Counted from the first letter of the stretch, positions 1 to 8,425 are shown. The stretch: DNA of 64,000 nucleotides from an uncultured Clostridia bacterium (GCA_934365195.1 CAKRNA010000003.1:62001-126000), one strand, 5' to 3'. Program-made: numbers and translations. Notes: generated by a model from the letters alone, not told the origin.

Positions 1-369
1 TTGCCCTTTACTAAAAACCACGCCTCTATTACGCATATTCGTCATTCGTTTTTCAATCTCGTTAGCGCCAACCGACAAATACACGATAGTAGCAATTTGC
101 TTTAATCTATCCATAGCCTTTTTAGAGTACACGGCGCTACCACCCGTTGCAATTACCGAGTTTTCTACGTCGAGGCTACTAATTACCTCGCTTTCAATCT
201 CCTTAAAACCGTCGTTACCCTTTTCGTCGATAATATCTTTTAGTTTTTTGCCCTCTTTATTTTGGATTAAAATATCGGTATCCACAAAAGAAAGACCTAA
301 CATTTTAGCAACCACAACGCCAACCGTACTTTTGCCACAAGTTGGCATACCTATCAAAACTACGTTCAT
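1..369 (-). CDS. aroK: Shikimate kinase, 3' part beyond window
   Basis: This is the N-terminal 123 codons of a shikimate kinase, cut by the left edge of the window. The enzyme phosphorylates shikimate in aromatic amino acid synthesis. The start codon at 367-369 overlaps the deoB TGA stop in an ATGA junction, so it is translationally coupled. The P-loop GMPTCGKSTVG lies near residues 7-17, a DTD motif near residue 31, and a GGSAVY segment matching the shikimate-binding GG[GS]AV region near residue 76. Its position behind deoC and deoB is unusual for an aromatic pathway gene. Identity is clear from the motif set, although a gluconate-kinase-like relative cannot be wholly excluded without the C-terminus. 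Confidence 0.85.
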   Translation of the reverse strand, partial: MNVVLIGMPTCGKSTVGVVVAKMLGLSFVDTDILIQNKEGKKLKDIIDEKGNDGFKEIESEVISSLDVENSVIATGGSAVYSKKAMDRLKQIATIVYLSVGANEIEKRMTNMRNRGVVFSKGQ

Positions 370-1523
370 TTTTCCTCTATTTTTTCAATAAAACTTTCGC
401 CACAAAGGGTGTTTTTTAGCCCGAAATAATCTAATATACTTGCCGAAATATCGCTATAAGTACCAAGTTCTCCAAGGTTCACGCTTTTTACTTTTTTGCC
501 GTAAATAAGTAGTGGCACGTTCTCTCTCGAATGGTCGGTGCTAGGCGTTTTCGGGTCGCAGCCGTGGTCGGCAGTTATCATAAGCAGGTCGTCCTCTTTT
601 AGTAAATCCATTATTTTTGGCAGCGCAAGGTCAAACTCGCTAATAGCCTTAGCGTAGCCGTCCACGTCGTTTCGGTGACCGTACAGCATATCAAAATCCA
701 CAAGGTTTACAAAGCACAAGCCGTTAAAATCCTCTTTAAGCATTTTCAAAGTTACGTCTATGCCCTCGCCGTTGCCTTTTGTGTGCAGCGCCTTAGTAAT
801 CCCGCTCCCGCAGAAAATATCCTCGATTTTACCCACCGCAATCACGTCAAACCCGTTATCTTTTAAGATATTTAACATTGTTTTAGGTGGCTTTAAGGAA
901 AAATCTCTTCTGTCATTCGTCCTTACGTAATTAGGGTATTCGCTTGTAAAAGGCCTAGCAATAACCCTTGCCACAGCGTTATCACCCACCAAAATTTCCC
1001 TTGCGATTTTGCAGTACTCGTAAAGCGTTTCGCTACTTGCCACGTCGGTGTGACAAGCAATTTGAAACACGCTGTCCGCACTTGTGTACACGATAAGATC
1101 GCCGTTTTTTATATGCTCCCTGCCGTAGTCAAGAATAACTTTCGTACCGCTATACGGCTTGTTGCAAAGTACTTTTCGCCCCGTTCTTTTTGTAAACTCG
1201 TTTATCACGCAAGGCGGAAACCCGTTAGGATAGGTGGGGAACGGCTTATTAGTGATAACGCCTGCTATTTCCCAATGCCCTATCGTAGTGTCCTTGCCTG
1301 CGCTCTTTTCATTCACCCTTGCATAACTACCCACGGGGCTTACGTTACCTTTCACCCCCGCAATCTCGGTTAGCCCAAGTTTTTCAAGATTTGGAGCATA
1401 GTACTTATCGCTACTTCTTACGCTTTCATAGGTGTTGCTACCCTCGTCGCCGAAGGCTTTTTCGTCCTTTGCACCGCCTATTCCAAAACTGTCAAGTACT
1501 ATTAAAAATACCCTTTTACTCAT
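366..1523 (-). CDS. deoB: Phosphopentomutase
   Basis: DeoB interconverts ribose/deoxyribose 1-phosphate and 5-phosphate, linking nucleoside breakdown to pentose metabolism in the cytosol. The 385-residue protein has the alkaline-phosphatase-superfamily layout: a metal ligand in VLDSFGIGG near residue 11, the phospho-acceptor Thr in GKDTTIGHWE near residues 76-85, and the C-terminal metal site TADHGCDP. Length is typical for the family. It lies 24 bp after deoC and overlaps aroK by 4 bp (ATGA). Together with deoC it forms a deoxynucleoside catabolic pair; no nucleoside phosphorylase is in the window. A short AAGG ribosome site precedes the ATG. Confidence 0.97.
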   Translation of the reverse strand: MSKRVFLIVLDSFGIGGAKDEKAFGDEGSNTYESVRSSDKYYAPNLEKLGLTEIAGVKGNVSPVGSYARVNEKSAGKDTTIGHWEIAGVITNKPFPTYPNGFPPCVINEFTKRTGRKVLCNKPYSGTKVILDYGREHIKNGDLIVYTSADSVFQIACHTDVASSETLYEYCKIAREILVGDNAVARVIARPFTSEYPNYVRTNDRRDFSLKPPKTMLNILKDNGFDVIAVGKIEDIFCGSGITKALHTKGNGEGIDVTLKMLKEDFNGLCFVNLVDFDMLYGHRNDVDGYAKAISEFDLALPKIMDLLKEDDLLMITADHGCDPKTPSTDHSRENVPLLIYGKKVKSVNLGELGTYSDISASILDYFGLKNTLCGESFIEKIEEK

Positions 1524-1547
1524 TTTTACTACCTTGTTGTACGTTTA

Positions 1548-2207
1548 TTATTCGTTTTCAAGTTCTTTAGCGATTTTTACAATCCTAGAAGTGCCCAGCC
1601 TATCAGCGCCAAGTTCGATAAACTTTTCTGCGTCCTCGATAGAACTAATGCCGCCTGCTGCCTTGATTTTTACGTCCTTAGACACGTATTGCTTAAACAA
1701 CTTCACGTCGTCGAAAGTTGCGCCTGCCGTGGAAAACCCGGTGGACGTTTTAATATAATCAGCGCCCGCCTCGGACACGATATTGCACATCTTAATTTTT
1801 TCTCTTTCAGTCAAAAGACAGGTCTCGATAATCACTTTTAGCACTTTGCCCTCGGTGATTTCCCTTATCTTTTTAATCTCGTTTTTAACCTTGGTAAACT
1901 TTTTAGCCTTAACGTCGCCCACGTTAATTACCATATCTATTTCGTCAGCGCCGTCCTTTAATGCTTGCCTAGTTTCAAAGCATTTAACCTTAGAAGAATT
2001 ATATCCGTTAGGAAAACCTATCACCGTGCAGATTTTAACGCTGTCGCCAAACTCTTTTTTTACGTCCTTAACGTAGCAAGGCGGAATACAAACCGATGCG
2101 GTTTTGTACTTTATCGCATCTTCAACGGTCTCTTTAATCTCCTTATAGGTTGCCGTGGTTGATAGCAAAGTATGGTCCACTTTTGCTAAAATTTCTTCAA
2201 GTAACAT
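1548..2207 (-). CDS. deoC: Deoxyribose-phosphate aldolase
   Basis: DeoC cleaves 2-deoxyribose 5-phosphate to acetaldehyde and glyceraldehyde 3-phosphate, the step after phosphopentomutase. The 219-residue TIM barrel carries the Schiff-base lysine in YIKTSTGF (about K153), a second active-site lysine in KIKAAGG (about K182) and the proton-relay aspartate in EIDMVINVG (about D91). A strong AGGAGG ribosome site precedes the ATG. It is transcribed just before deoB in the same operon. Length and motifs are standard and nothing appears truncated. Confidence 0.98.
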   Translation of the reverse strand: MLLEEILAKVDHTLLSTTATYKEIKETVEDAIKYKTASVCIPPCYVKDVKKEFGDSVKICTVIGFPNGYNSSKVKCFETRQALKDGADEIDMVINVGDVKAKKFTKVKNEIKKIREITEGKVLKVIIETCLLTEREKIKMCNIVSEAGADYIKTSTGFSTAGATFDDVKLFKQYVSKDVKIKAAGGISSIEDAEKFIELGADRLGTSRIVKIAKELENE

Positions 2208-2216
2208 AATTTCCTC

Positions 2217-2729
2217 CTATTGTTTTTCAACGAAAACCACTTTTTTCATCACCTTGTCTTCAAGCGGTTTGTCGTTGTAATTTGTCTTGCACTCTGCTAT
2301 TTCGTCCACAACCTCTATTCCTTCAACAACCTTGCCGAAACTTGCGTATTGTCCGTCCAAGAAAGTGGCGTCTTTGTGGCAAATAAAGAATTGCGAAGAT
2401 GCGGAGTTTGGCATATTAGTTCTTGCCATAGATATTACGCCTCTTAGGTGGCTCATATCGTTTTTAATGCCGTTCACCCTGAACTCGCCCTTGATTTCGT
2501 CCTTACTTCCGCCGCAGCCCGTTCCCGTAGGATCGCCGCCTTGTATCATAAAATCTTTAATAACTCTATGGAAAATCAAGCCGTCGTAAAAGCCCTCTTT
2601 TACAAGTTTTTGAAAGTTTGCCTTAGTTAGTGGCGCATCGGCGTTATTTAGTTCGATTACAATGCTTTTATCGTTGTCCATCACTATTTTTACGTAATCG
2701 GTTACGTTTTTTGTTTCTACAAAATTCAT
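2217..2729 (-). CDS. Cyclophilin-type peptidyl-prolyl isomerase
   Basis: This is a cytosolic cyclophilin that accelerates cis-trans isomerisation of Xaa-Pro bonds. It contains the family signature FHRVIKDFMIQGGDPTGTG, followed by a GEF stretch, the MANTM-like SMARTNMPNSASSQFFI segment and a LDGQYASFGKV block. No signal peptide or membrane segment is present. The start is placed at 2729, not 2741, because GGAGG sits 5 nt ahead of it, while the earlier ATG has no ribosome site and overlaps the stop of the upstream transporter gene. It sits between a cation efflux gene and deoC, so it is a co-transcribed housekeeping chaperone. Confidence 0.93.
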   Translation of the reverse strand: MNFVETKNVTDYVKIVMDNDKSIVIELNNADAPLTKANFQKLVKEGFYDGLIFHRVIKDFMIQGGDPTGTGCGGSKDEIKGEFRVNGIKNDMSHLRGVISMARTNMPNSASSQFFICHKDATFLDGQYASFGKVVEGIEVVDEIAECKTNYNDKPLEDKVMKKVVFVEKQ

Positions 2730-2740
2730 AAAGTCCTCCA

Positions 2741-3889
2741 TTAAAATCTATCGATATTTATTACTGTAAATAATTTTTCGTCTATTTTTTTCGTTTCGCT
2801 TTGGATAATCGTTTTAATTTCCTCGTCCGTCCTCTTGTCGTCATACGGAAGGTTCACGTCAAAAATTAGGTTTCTTCTATTTTTCCCGTCCACCATTCTA
2901 AAATCGTGCAAGGTGCATTTTTCGTTTATGCTTTTGATTATCTCTTTTTCCTTTTCTCTGTACCCGTCTAGTATCGGATCGTTAATAACGATAGGGTCCA
3001 TATGTATCACCAACCTGATATTACCGTCGTTTAGGTCACTTTCGATTTTGTCTATCATTTCGTGGCTCTTCATAATATCCACGTTCCTATCCACCTCTAC
3101 GTGCAAGGATATAAAGTACTTGTCAGGTCCGTAGTTGTGCGCCGCAATATCGTGAACGCCCATCACCCCGTCATAACTTTTGATTTTACTGATAATATCG
3201 TTAATAAACTCGTCGCTAGGCGACTCCCCAAGTAGTGGGTCTAGCGTTTCTTTCACCAGTTTTACGCCACTGTACAAGATAAACAACGCAACTATAATAC
3301 CTGCGTATGCGTCCAGCCCAACCCCCGTAAACCTACTGATAATCGTGCTAATTAGTACCACCGAAGTAACTATGCAGTCGTTAAGGCTATCCGTAGCGGT
3401 TGCCTTTAAGGTAAGGCTGTTTATTTTCTTACCCAGCCTCCTATTTAGTAGCCACATATATAGTTTTACCAAAATGGACACCGCCAAAACTACTATCATT
3501 GCCACCGAATACTCAAACGGCGTAGGCGTAACAATCTTTTCTATCGAGGTTTTTAGCAGTTCAAAACCGATAAATAGTATCAGCACGCTTACGATTAGGC
3601 TGCTTACGTACTCTAGCCTAGCATGACCGAACGGGTGCTTAGAGTCCGCCGGTTTAGATGCGAATTTAAAACCCGCCACACTCACTATCGAACTTCCGCC
3701 GTCGGATAAGTTGTTCAAGCCGTCGGCAAGAATAGACACCGAATTAAACAAAAAGCCAACCACCATTTTCATAGTTGCTATTATTAAATTCATAACGATA
3801 TTTATTATGCTGGCAAGATAGCCGTATTTTGTCCTGACCTTAGAATCCTTAACGTTTTCGCTATCTTTAATAAAAATTTTTTCTATCAC
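2741..3889 (-). CDS. Cation diffusion facilitator transporter
   Basis: This is an inner-membrane divalent metal/proton antiporter of the CDF family, about 382 residues. Hydrophobic segments occupy roughly residues 25-220 (about six helices). The metal-site motif LADGLNNLSDGGSS lies in the second helix region, and KHPFGHARLEY follows in the cytoplasmic loop. The C-terminal cytoplasmic half has the ferredoxin-like dimerisation domain (GVMGVHDIAAHNYGP, HVEVD) and extends about 80 residues beyond a minimal CDF. It starts with GTG, supported by AGAGG 8 nt upstream. It is the first gene of the cyclophilin-deoC-deoB-aroK operon. Zn, Fe or Mn specificity cannot be read from the sequence. Confidence 0.92.
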   Translation of the reverse strand: MIEKIFIKDSENVKDSKVRTKYGYLASIINIVMNLIIATMKMVVGFLFNSVSILADGLNNLSDGGSSIVSVAGFKFASKPADSKHPFGHARLEYVSSLIVSVLILFIGFELLKTSIEKIVTPTPFEYSVAMIVVLAVSILVKLYMWLLNRRLGKKINSLTLKATATDSLNDCIVTSVVLISTIISRFTGVGLDAYAGIIVALFILYSGVKLVKETLDPLLGESPSDEFINDIISKIKSYDGVMGVHDIAAHNYGPDKYFISLHVEVDRNVDIMKSHEMIDKIESDLNDGNIRLVIHMDPIVINDPILDGYREKEKEIIKSINEKCTLHDFRMVDGKNRRNLIFDVNLPYDDKRTDEEIKTIIQSETKKIDEKLFTVINIDRF

Positions 3890-3913
3890 TACGCAATCCT
3901 CTATTTAATATAG

Positions 3914-3942
3914 ATTATAACATTGTTAAAGCAAGATATCAA
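3914..3942 (-). promoter_or_regulatory. Sigma-A promoter of the CDF-deo operon
   Basis: On the minus strand TTGATA (3942-3937) and TATAAT (3919-3914) are separated by 17 bp, with TGT before the -10. Transcription would start about 20 nt before the GTG start codon. Confidence 0.75.
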
Positions 3943-4010
3943 TTATAAGCATATTTTTAATGTTATAATTTATGATTTCAATCGGTTATATCGCCATATT
4001 TTGCAACAAA

Positions 4011-4032
4011 AAAAGCAAGTCACCTTGCTTTT
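4011..4032 (-). terminator. Terminator of the helicase gene
   Basis: A 9-bp stem (AAAAGCAAG/CTTGCTTTT) with a 4-nt loop is followed on the minus strand by a long T run, just beyond the helicase stop codon. Confidence 0.85.
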
Positions 4033-4038
4033 AATTTA

Positions 4039-5745
4039 TTATTTTCTTTTTTTGCTCTTTAGAGTTTTGCCCTCGTAGGCTTTCCTAGGTTTGTCAAAGG
4101 ATTTACCTTTTTGTGCGGGCTTTTGGCTAGGCTTACCTTTTGCCGACGGCTTTCTTGTGGTTTTTTCCTTTTCGCCTGCCTTCTCCACGTTCACTTCTCT
4201 GCCGTTAAAGTTCTTGCCCACCAGTTTGAACATATTTTCGTCAGCGCCGCTCACTAATTCGATAAAGCCGTAGTTATCCATTAAGTTTATTTCGATAATC
4301 TCGCTACTTACAACGCCTATCTCCTTTTTCAAAAAGTCGCTAACGTTCTTTTTCGTAGCCTTATCCCTCTCGCCAAAGTTCACAAAGTATCTTACGCCCT
4401 TTTCCTTTTTCTTTTGAGGCTTACTTCCTGCCTCCTCTCTGGTTTTAGAAAGAGTCACGCCAAGCGTATCGCTCTCAACAAGAGCCGCCGCAATATCAAG
4501 TATGGTGTAATTAGTGCCGTTTTCGAAGTTGTAATCATCAAGTTGCTTGGTGATTTGCGCCTTGGTTTCGCCAAGGTTACCTTTTATTTTCGTAAGTGCG
4601 TTGTCAATTTTTTTATTATTCATATATTTCCTCAAATTATCCTGACTAAACTCCTCAAGTTTAATCATTTTCGTATCGGTATATCTTTCAATCTCGGCAA
4701 TTTTGTTTCTTTCGCCGCCGGTCACAAAGGTGTAAGCCTCGCCCGTTGCCTTGTTTCTTGCGGTTCTGCCTATTCTGTGGATATAGAACTCTCTATCGTA
4801 AGGTATATCGAAGTTAAAAATAGCGTCTATTCCTTTTACGTCTATTCCTCTTGCAGCAACGTCGGTAGCAATCAGCACGTCGTACTCGCCGTTTTTGTAG
4901 CCCTTCATTATTTGCTCACGCTTTGCTTGTTTTAAGTCGCCGTGCAGACATTCGCACCTATATCCTTTGCTTTTTAGCACCTTGTTTAGTTGGTCGGCAC
5001 GCTTTTTCATACTTACAAAGCATAGGCAAAGTTTGTACTCGTTTCGCTTTATCAAAGTGTCAAGCAGGAATATCTTTTGGTTTTCCTCCACGTACGCATA
5101 GTACTGTGTGATAGGCGGCAAGTCCTTTTCGTCCAGTTGGGTTTTCACGCTGATCGGCTCTTTTTGGAATTTTTTGGATATTTCAAGTATCTCTTTTGGC
5201 ATCGTCGCCGAGAACATCAAGGTTTGCCTATCCTCGTTTGCCTTGCTAAATATCCTTTCCATATCCTCCAAAAAGCCCATATTCAGCATTTCGTCCGCCT
5301 CGTCAAGCACAATCGTTTCCACACTTCTCATCTTTATGGTGTGCCTTTCGATATGGTCCAGTATTCTACCGGGCGTGCCCACTATTATTTGCGGGTTTTT
5401 CCTAAGGTTAGCAAGTTGCCTTTCAAAGTATTCGCCACCGTACACGCTAGCAATCCTAACGCCCTCTTTGTACTTTGCAATTTTCCTTAGTTCGTCGGTG
5501 ATTTGCTTAGCAAGTTCACGTGTCGGGCAAATAATCAAGGCTTGTAATTCCTTGGAAGTAGCCATTACGCTTTCAACTATCGGCAAGCCGAACGCACAGG
5601 TTTTTCCCGTTCCCGTCGGTGCTTGCGCAATAACGTCCAGCCCCTCCAAAACCTTTGGAATTACCTCGGTTTGCACGGGAGTAAGCGACGTAAAATTCAT
5701 TTCTTCTAACGCTTTATTTATTTGTTCGCTGTAATCTGTTATCAT
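4039..5745 (-). CDS. DEAD-box RNA helicase with DbpA-like RNA-binding domain
   Basis: This is an ATP-dependent RNA helicase of the DeaD/CshA type, expected in ribosome assembly or mRNA decay. Motifs run in canonical order: Q motif (FTSLTPVQTEVIP), motif I APTGTGKT, Ia PTRELAKQ, TPGR, II DEAD, III SAT, then the second RecA domain with RGID and HRIGRTAR. After about residue 370 comes a linker, a DbpA-type RNA-binding fold around residues 455-525 (KGVRYFVNFGERDKATKK), and a 45-residue Lys/Ser/Pro-rich basic tail. Length 568 is usual for DeaD homologues with this tail. AGGAG lies just ahead of the ATG. It is monocistronic, ending at an intrinsic terminator. Confidence 0.96.
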   Translation of the reverse strand: MITDYSEQINKALEEMNFTSLTPVQTEVIPKVLEGLDVIAQAPTGTGKTCAFGLPIVESVMATSKELQALIICPTRELAKQITDELRKIAKYKEGVRIASVYGGEYFERQLANLRKNPQIIVGTPGRILDHIERHTIKMRSVETIVLDEADEMLNMGFLEDMERIFSKANEDRQTLMFSATMPKEILEISKKFQKEPISVKTQLDEKDLPPITQYYAYVEENQKIFLLDTLIKRNEYKLCLCFVSMKKRADQLNKVLKSKGYRCECLHGDLKQAKREQIMKGYKNGEYDVLIATDVAARGIDVKGIDAIFNFDIPYDREFYIHRIGRTARNKATGEAYTFVTGGERNKIAEIERYTDTKMIKLEEFSQDNLRKYMNNKKIDNALTKIKGNLGETKAQITKQLDDYNFENGTNYTILDIAAALVESDTLGVTLSKTREEAGSKPQKKKEKGVRYFVNFGERDKATKKNVSDFLKKEIGVVSSEIIEINLMDNYGFIELVSGADENMFKLVGKNFNGREVNVEKAGEKEKTTRKPSAKGKPSQKPAQKGKSFDKPRKAYEGKTLKSKKRK

Positions 5746-5821
5746 TTTTCTCCTAAATTAACAAGATTATAGCATATTTTAAGGCTAAATCAAAACGCTT
5801 TTAACACCAAGTGCAATAATA

Positions 5822-5850
5822 TTGATTTTTAGGTTTCTTTTTGGTAAAAT
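5822..5850 (+). promoter_or_regulatory. Promoter of the SDR gene
   Basis: TTGATT and TAAAAT are separated by 17 bp, with TGG just before the -10. AGGAG and the ATG of the reductase gene follow. Confidence 0.7.
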
Positions 5851-5867
5851 AGCCTTAGGAGAAAAAT

Positions 5868-6596
5868 ATGAAAACGGTATTTATTACGGGCGGAACTCGT
5901 GGAGTCGGAAAGTCCTTAGTTGAAGAATTTTGCAAAAACGGTTACAACGTTCTTTTTTGCTACGAAAAATCAGAAGATTTAGCACGAAAATTAGAGCAAG
6001 ACATGGCAAGCCAAGGCTACAAATGTACGGGCTACAAACTGGACGTATCCAACGAAAAAGAGGTAGCCGCCTTCTTTGAAAACCTACTAAAAACGCAAAA
6101 AATCGACTGCCTTGTAAACAACGCAGGCATAGGTCTAAACCAAAAAATGCTGGTAGACGTAACCCAAAGCGAGTGGCAAAAAATCTTTGACGTGAACGTA
6201 AACGGTGTGTTTTACGTAACCAAAGCAGTAGTAAAATCTATGATGTACACAGGCGGCAGAATAATAAATATCGGCTCTATGTGGGGCGAAAAAGGCGCAA
6301 GTTGCGAAGTGTGTTACTCGGCAAGCAAGGGCGCAATCATCAGTTTTACAAAAGCCCTAGCCAAAGAACTTGCCTCCTCAGGCGTCACCGTTAATTGCTT
6401 GTCGCTTGGCGTAATCGACACCGATATGAACAGCCACCTAACCAAAGAAGATATGCTAGAATTAGCAAACGAAACACCTCTTTCTAGGTTAGGTACGCCG
6501 TCTGACGTTAGCCCTATGGCAGTATTTCTTTGCTCTAACAAAGCAAGTTTCATAACCGGTCAAATTATCACGATTGACGGCGGTTTTACTCTATAA
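5868..6596 (+). CDS. SDR-family oxidoreductase (FabG-like)
   Basis: This is a classical short-chain dehydrogenase of 242 residues. The nucleotide-binding glycine motif TGGTRGVGKSL lies at residues 7-17, NNAG in the fourth strand region (LVNNAGIG), the catalytic Ser in NIGSMWG and the YxxxK pair in CYSASKGA. The C-terminus ends with the FabG-like FITGQIITIDGGF. It most resembles 3-oxoacyl-ACP reductases, but no other fatty-acid synthesis gene is adjacent, so the substrate is unknown. It is monocistronic with its own promoter and AGGAG site. Binding of NADP rather than NAD is suggested only weakly by the Arg in the glycine motif. Confidence 0.9.
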   Translation: MKTVFITGGTRGVGKSLVEEFCKNGYNVLFCYEKSEDLARKLEQDMASQGYKCTGYKLDVSNEKEVAAFFENLLKTQKIDCLVNNAGIGLNQKMLVDVTQSEWQKIFDVNVNGVFYVTKAVVKSMMYTGGRIINIGSMWGEKGASCEVCYSASKGAIISFTKALAKELASSGVTVNCLSLGVIDTDMNSHLTKEDMLELANETPLSRLGTPSDVSPMAVFLCSNKASFITGQIITIDGGFTL

Positions 6597-6735
6597 AACG
6601 CCATTTTGTATAGTAGAATTTCAAAATTACCACAATAATATAACACTTCTATAAAACGCAATATTTTATAATACGTGCATTATAAAATGCTGTTTTATAT
6701 AATAATCTACTCTACAAAACACATTTTCATAAAAT
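6597..6735. repeat. Short degenerate repeats and a perfect hairpin
   Basis: After the reductase stop the sequence repeats a TATAAAACGC-ATTTT-TATA theme about every 30-40 bp (near 6590, 6650, 6680 and 6710). One copy forms a perfect 10-bp inverted repeat, ATTTTATAAT at 6663-6672 and ATTATAAAAT at 6679-6688, with a 6-nt loop. No coding potential is seen. It could be a decayed intergenic repeat family. Confidence 0.5.
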
Positions 6736-6759
6736 AAAACTAGGTGTCCGCCTAGTTTT
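6736..6759. terminator. Intrinsic terminator, usable on both strands
   Basis: The stem AAAACTAGG/CCTAGTTTT encloses a 6-nt loop and is flanked by T-rich sequence on either strand. It would end the reductase transcript. Confidence 0.75.
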
Positions 6760-7033
6760 TGTTTATTTGATTTTCCACAATTATTTGCTCCTGCTTTTTT
6801 TCATCACTCTCGTTTTTCTTTTTCGTTAGGTGCTTTTTATGTTTTTTCCTTTACCTTGCTTTTCATAATTTCCTTTCTAGCGATATATATTTTGGCGGTT
6901 TAGTCTTAGATTTTTTAGTTTTTCCGCTCTGCTTTACGCCTTATTTACTTTATTATAATTTATTCCGCCTCTCCTTTCTAGTTTTTGGTTTTCACCAACA
7001 TTTATATAACCTTTAAAGAACTACCTTTTGGCG
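6760..7033. other. T-rich intergenic region, no convincing gene
   Basis: There is no supported gene. On the minus strand, short Lys-rich open stretches in shifting frames and one AAAGGA-ATG pair (a 9-codon ORF) could be decayed coding sequence, but A-rich DNA produces this by chance. Confidence 0.4.
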
Positions 7034-7062
7034 TTTACTTTTTCCAAAACTTAATATATAAT
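7034..7062 (+). promoter_or_regulatory. Promoter of the YjjG-type gene, abutting its ATG
   Basis: TTTACT (7034-7039) and TATAAT (7057-7062) are 17 bp apart. Only 6 nt separate the -10 from the ATG at 7069, and there is no ribosome-binding site, so the transcript would begin at or next to the start codon (leaderless). Confidence 0.65.
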
Positions 7063-7068
7063 TAAAGT

Positions 7069-7749
7069 ATGAAGAATTACGAAACCATTTTATTTGATGC
7101 AGACAACACGCTATTCGATTTTAACAAAGCAGAACGCACCGCCATTAAGGAAACGTTCGCCGAGTTTGACATTGTGGCAAACGAAGATATAATCACCGAT
7201 TACCACAATATTAACGACAAATACTGGAAAAGATTAGAGAAAAAGGAAGTAACCGAAAAGGAACTTAACTATATGCGTTTTGACGAACTTTTCGCCCTTC
7301 ACCACGTTAGCGGCATAGACTCAAGTAAATTCAACCAAGCCTACAAGCAAAACCTTGCAAACCAGTCGTTTTTAATGGAAGGCGCTCTTGATATCGTAAA
7401 ATACCTATTCGGGCTGTCAAAAAGGCTAATTATTGCCTCAAACGGCTCTAAAACAATACAAAACAATAGGCTAAACAAATCGCCACTAAGCAGTTATATC
7501 AGCGCCGTGTACACCTCTGAGGACGCAGGCTACCCAAAACCAAGCAAAGAGTTCTTCGACAAAACCTTTGCCCTTTTCGGCTTAACTAAGGAAACCACCT
7601 TGCTTGTCGGCGACTCAATCTCCGCAGACATAATCGGCGGCAACGCCTACGGCATCGACACCGCCTACTTCACCCCCCAAGGCGACGTAAGTCCCCTACC
7701 CACCTACACAATCACCGCCCTAGCCGATCTTAAAAACATAGTAAAATAG
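7069..7749 (+). CDS. YjjG-type HAD nucleotidase
   Basis: This is a 226-residue HAD hydrolase of the YjjG family, predicted to dephosphorylate non-canonical pyrimidine nucleoside monophosphates (house-cleaning). HAD motif I is FDADNTLFDF (residues 9-18), motif II is IIASNGS (about residue 123), the motif III lysine is in GYPKPSKEFFD and motif IV is VGDSISADIIGG. A helical C1 cap occupies about residues 20-100. The ATG has no Shine-Dalgarno sequence and lies 6 nt after a good -10. It is monocistronic, followed by a terminator. Other YjjG-like phosphatases of different specificity have the same motifs. Confidence 0.88.
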   Translation: MKNYETILFDADNTLFDFNKAERTAIKETFAEFDIVANEDIITDYHNINDKYWKRLEKKEVTEKELNYMRFDELFALHHVSGIDSSKFNQAYKQNLANQSFLMEGALDIVKYLFGLSKRLIIASNGSKTIQNNRLNKSPLSSYISAVYTSEDAGYPKPSKEFFDKTFALFGLTKETTLLVGDSISADIIGGNAYGIDTAYFTPQGDVSPLPTYTITALADLKNIVK

Positions 7750-7763
7750 CGCCTTTTAACTTT

Positions 7764-7801
7764 GCCTTATTGCAACACGCCTTGTAATAGGCTCTTTTTT
7801 T
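7764..7801 (+). terminator. Terminator after the YjjG-type gene
   Basis: An imperfect stem GCCTTATTGCAA/TTGTAATAGGC is followed by a T7-rich run. Confidence 0.7.
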
Positions 7802-7963
7802 CTTGAAAACCTCGACTCTTTCTCATTGCACTTCCAACCTTAAAATATCGCAAAATAGCGCTTTAACCCATTTGCATTTAATATAATTACCACTAAAACA
7901 TAGTGCCATAATTTCAGCAAAAAAAAAATCATAAACTAATAAAACACTTTTACAAAATAAAAA

Positions 7964-7996
7964 AACCTAACTCGAACGTAGGGTTCGGATTAGGTT
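7964..7996 (-). terminator. Terminator of tRNA-Ser
   Basis: On the minus strand AACCTAA pairs with TTAGGTT, enclosing an inner GC-rich stem, followed by T7, just after the tRNA 3' end. Confidence 0.8.
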
Positions 7997-8001
7997 ACAT
8001 G

Positions 8002-8091
8002 TGGCGGAGAGAGAGGGATTCGAACCCTCGGTGCGTGTTAGCGCACACACGATTTCCAATCGTGCTCTTTCGGCCTCTCAGACATCTCTCC
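8002..8091 (-). tRNA. tRNA-Ser (GGA)
   Basis: A 90-nt type II tRNA on the minus strand. The acceptor GGAGAGA pairs with TCTCTCC, then discriminator G and an encoded CCA. The anticodon arm ACGAT-TGGAAAT-CGT presents GGA (Ser, UCY codons). A long variable arm (GTGTGCGCTAACACGCAC region) and the T loop GGTTCGAATCC are intact. A promoter lies upstream and a terminator follows. Confidence 0.97.
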
Positions 8092-8100
8092 ATTGCTACT

Positions 8101-8128
8101 ATTATAATATAAACAGGCAAATTTTCAA
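8101..8128 (-). promoter_or_regulatory. Promoter of tRNA-Ser
   Basis: TTGAAA (8128-8123) and TATAAT (8106-8101) are 16 bp apart on the minus strand, ending 9 bp ahead of the tRNA 5' end. Confidence 0.75.
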
Positions 8129-8387
8129 AACGAAAACACGCTATTTGTTAAAAAATTTAAAAACGTGGCATGCGCTTACATTAAACAAAGTAAAAGTTAT
8201 GCTAGCAACCCAACATAAAATAGGAGAATTTAGTAGCGTTTGAGCGTTAAATTATGGCGCTACTAACGATATACTAAGGAAAAACTAAGTTTAAGGTTTT
8301 GCCTCTGCATTTTACAATGCCAAGAACAACTACTAATATAATTAACCGTTACACATGGCGAAAAGCCCTACCCTATTACCAAATGAG
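8129..8387. other. Intergenic region with one inverted repeat
   Basis: There is no gene. A 9-bp inverted repeat (TTAGTAGCG at 8230-8238, CGCTACTAA at 8258-8266) with a 19-nt loop is the only clear structure; it lacks a T run and its role is unknown. Confidence 0.4.
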
Positions 8388-8396
8388 TGGTATAAT
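8388..8396 (+). promoter_or_regulatory. Extended -10 promoter of the small membrane peptide
   Basis: TGGTATAAT matches an extended -10 exactly; no good -35 is present, as is common for extended -10 promoters. An AGAGG site and a short ORF follow within 30 nt. Confidence 0.6.
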
Positions 8397-8425
8397 TTGA
8401 AAAAGCAAAAATAGAGGCGAAAGTG

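Noticed and set aside
6760..7033. Lys-rich minus-strand fragments as a broken small gene
   Set aside because: Frames shift repeatedly and the A-rich composition gives lysine codons by chance; no homology can be named.
8001..8243. 80-codon plus-strand ORF starting MAEREGFEPS
   Set aside because: It is the antisense of tRNA-Ser, a well-known false ORF type, and has no ribosome site.
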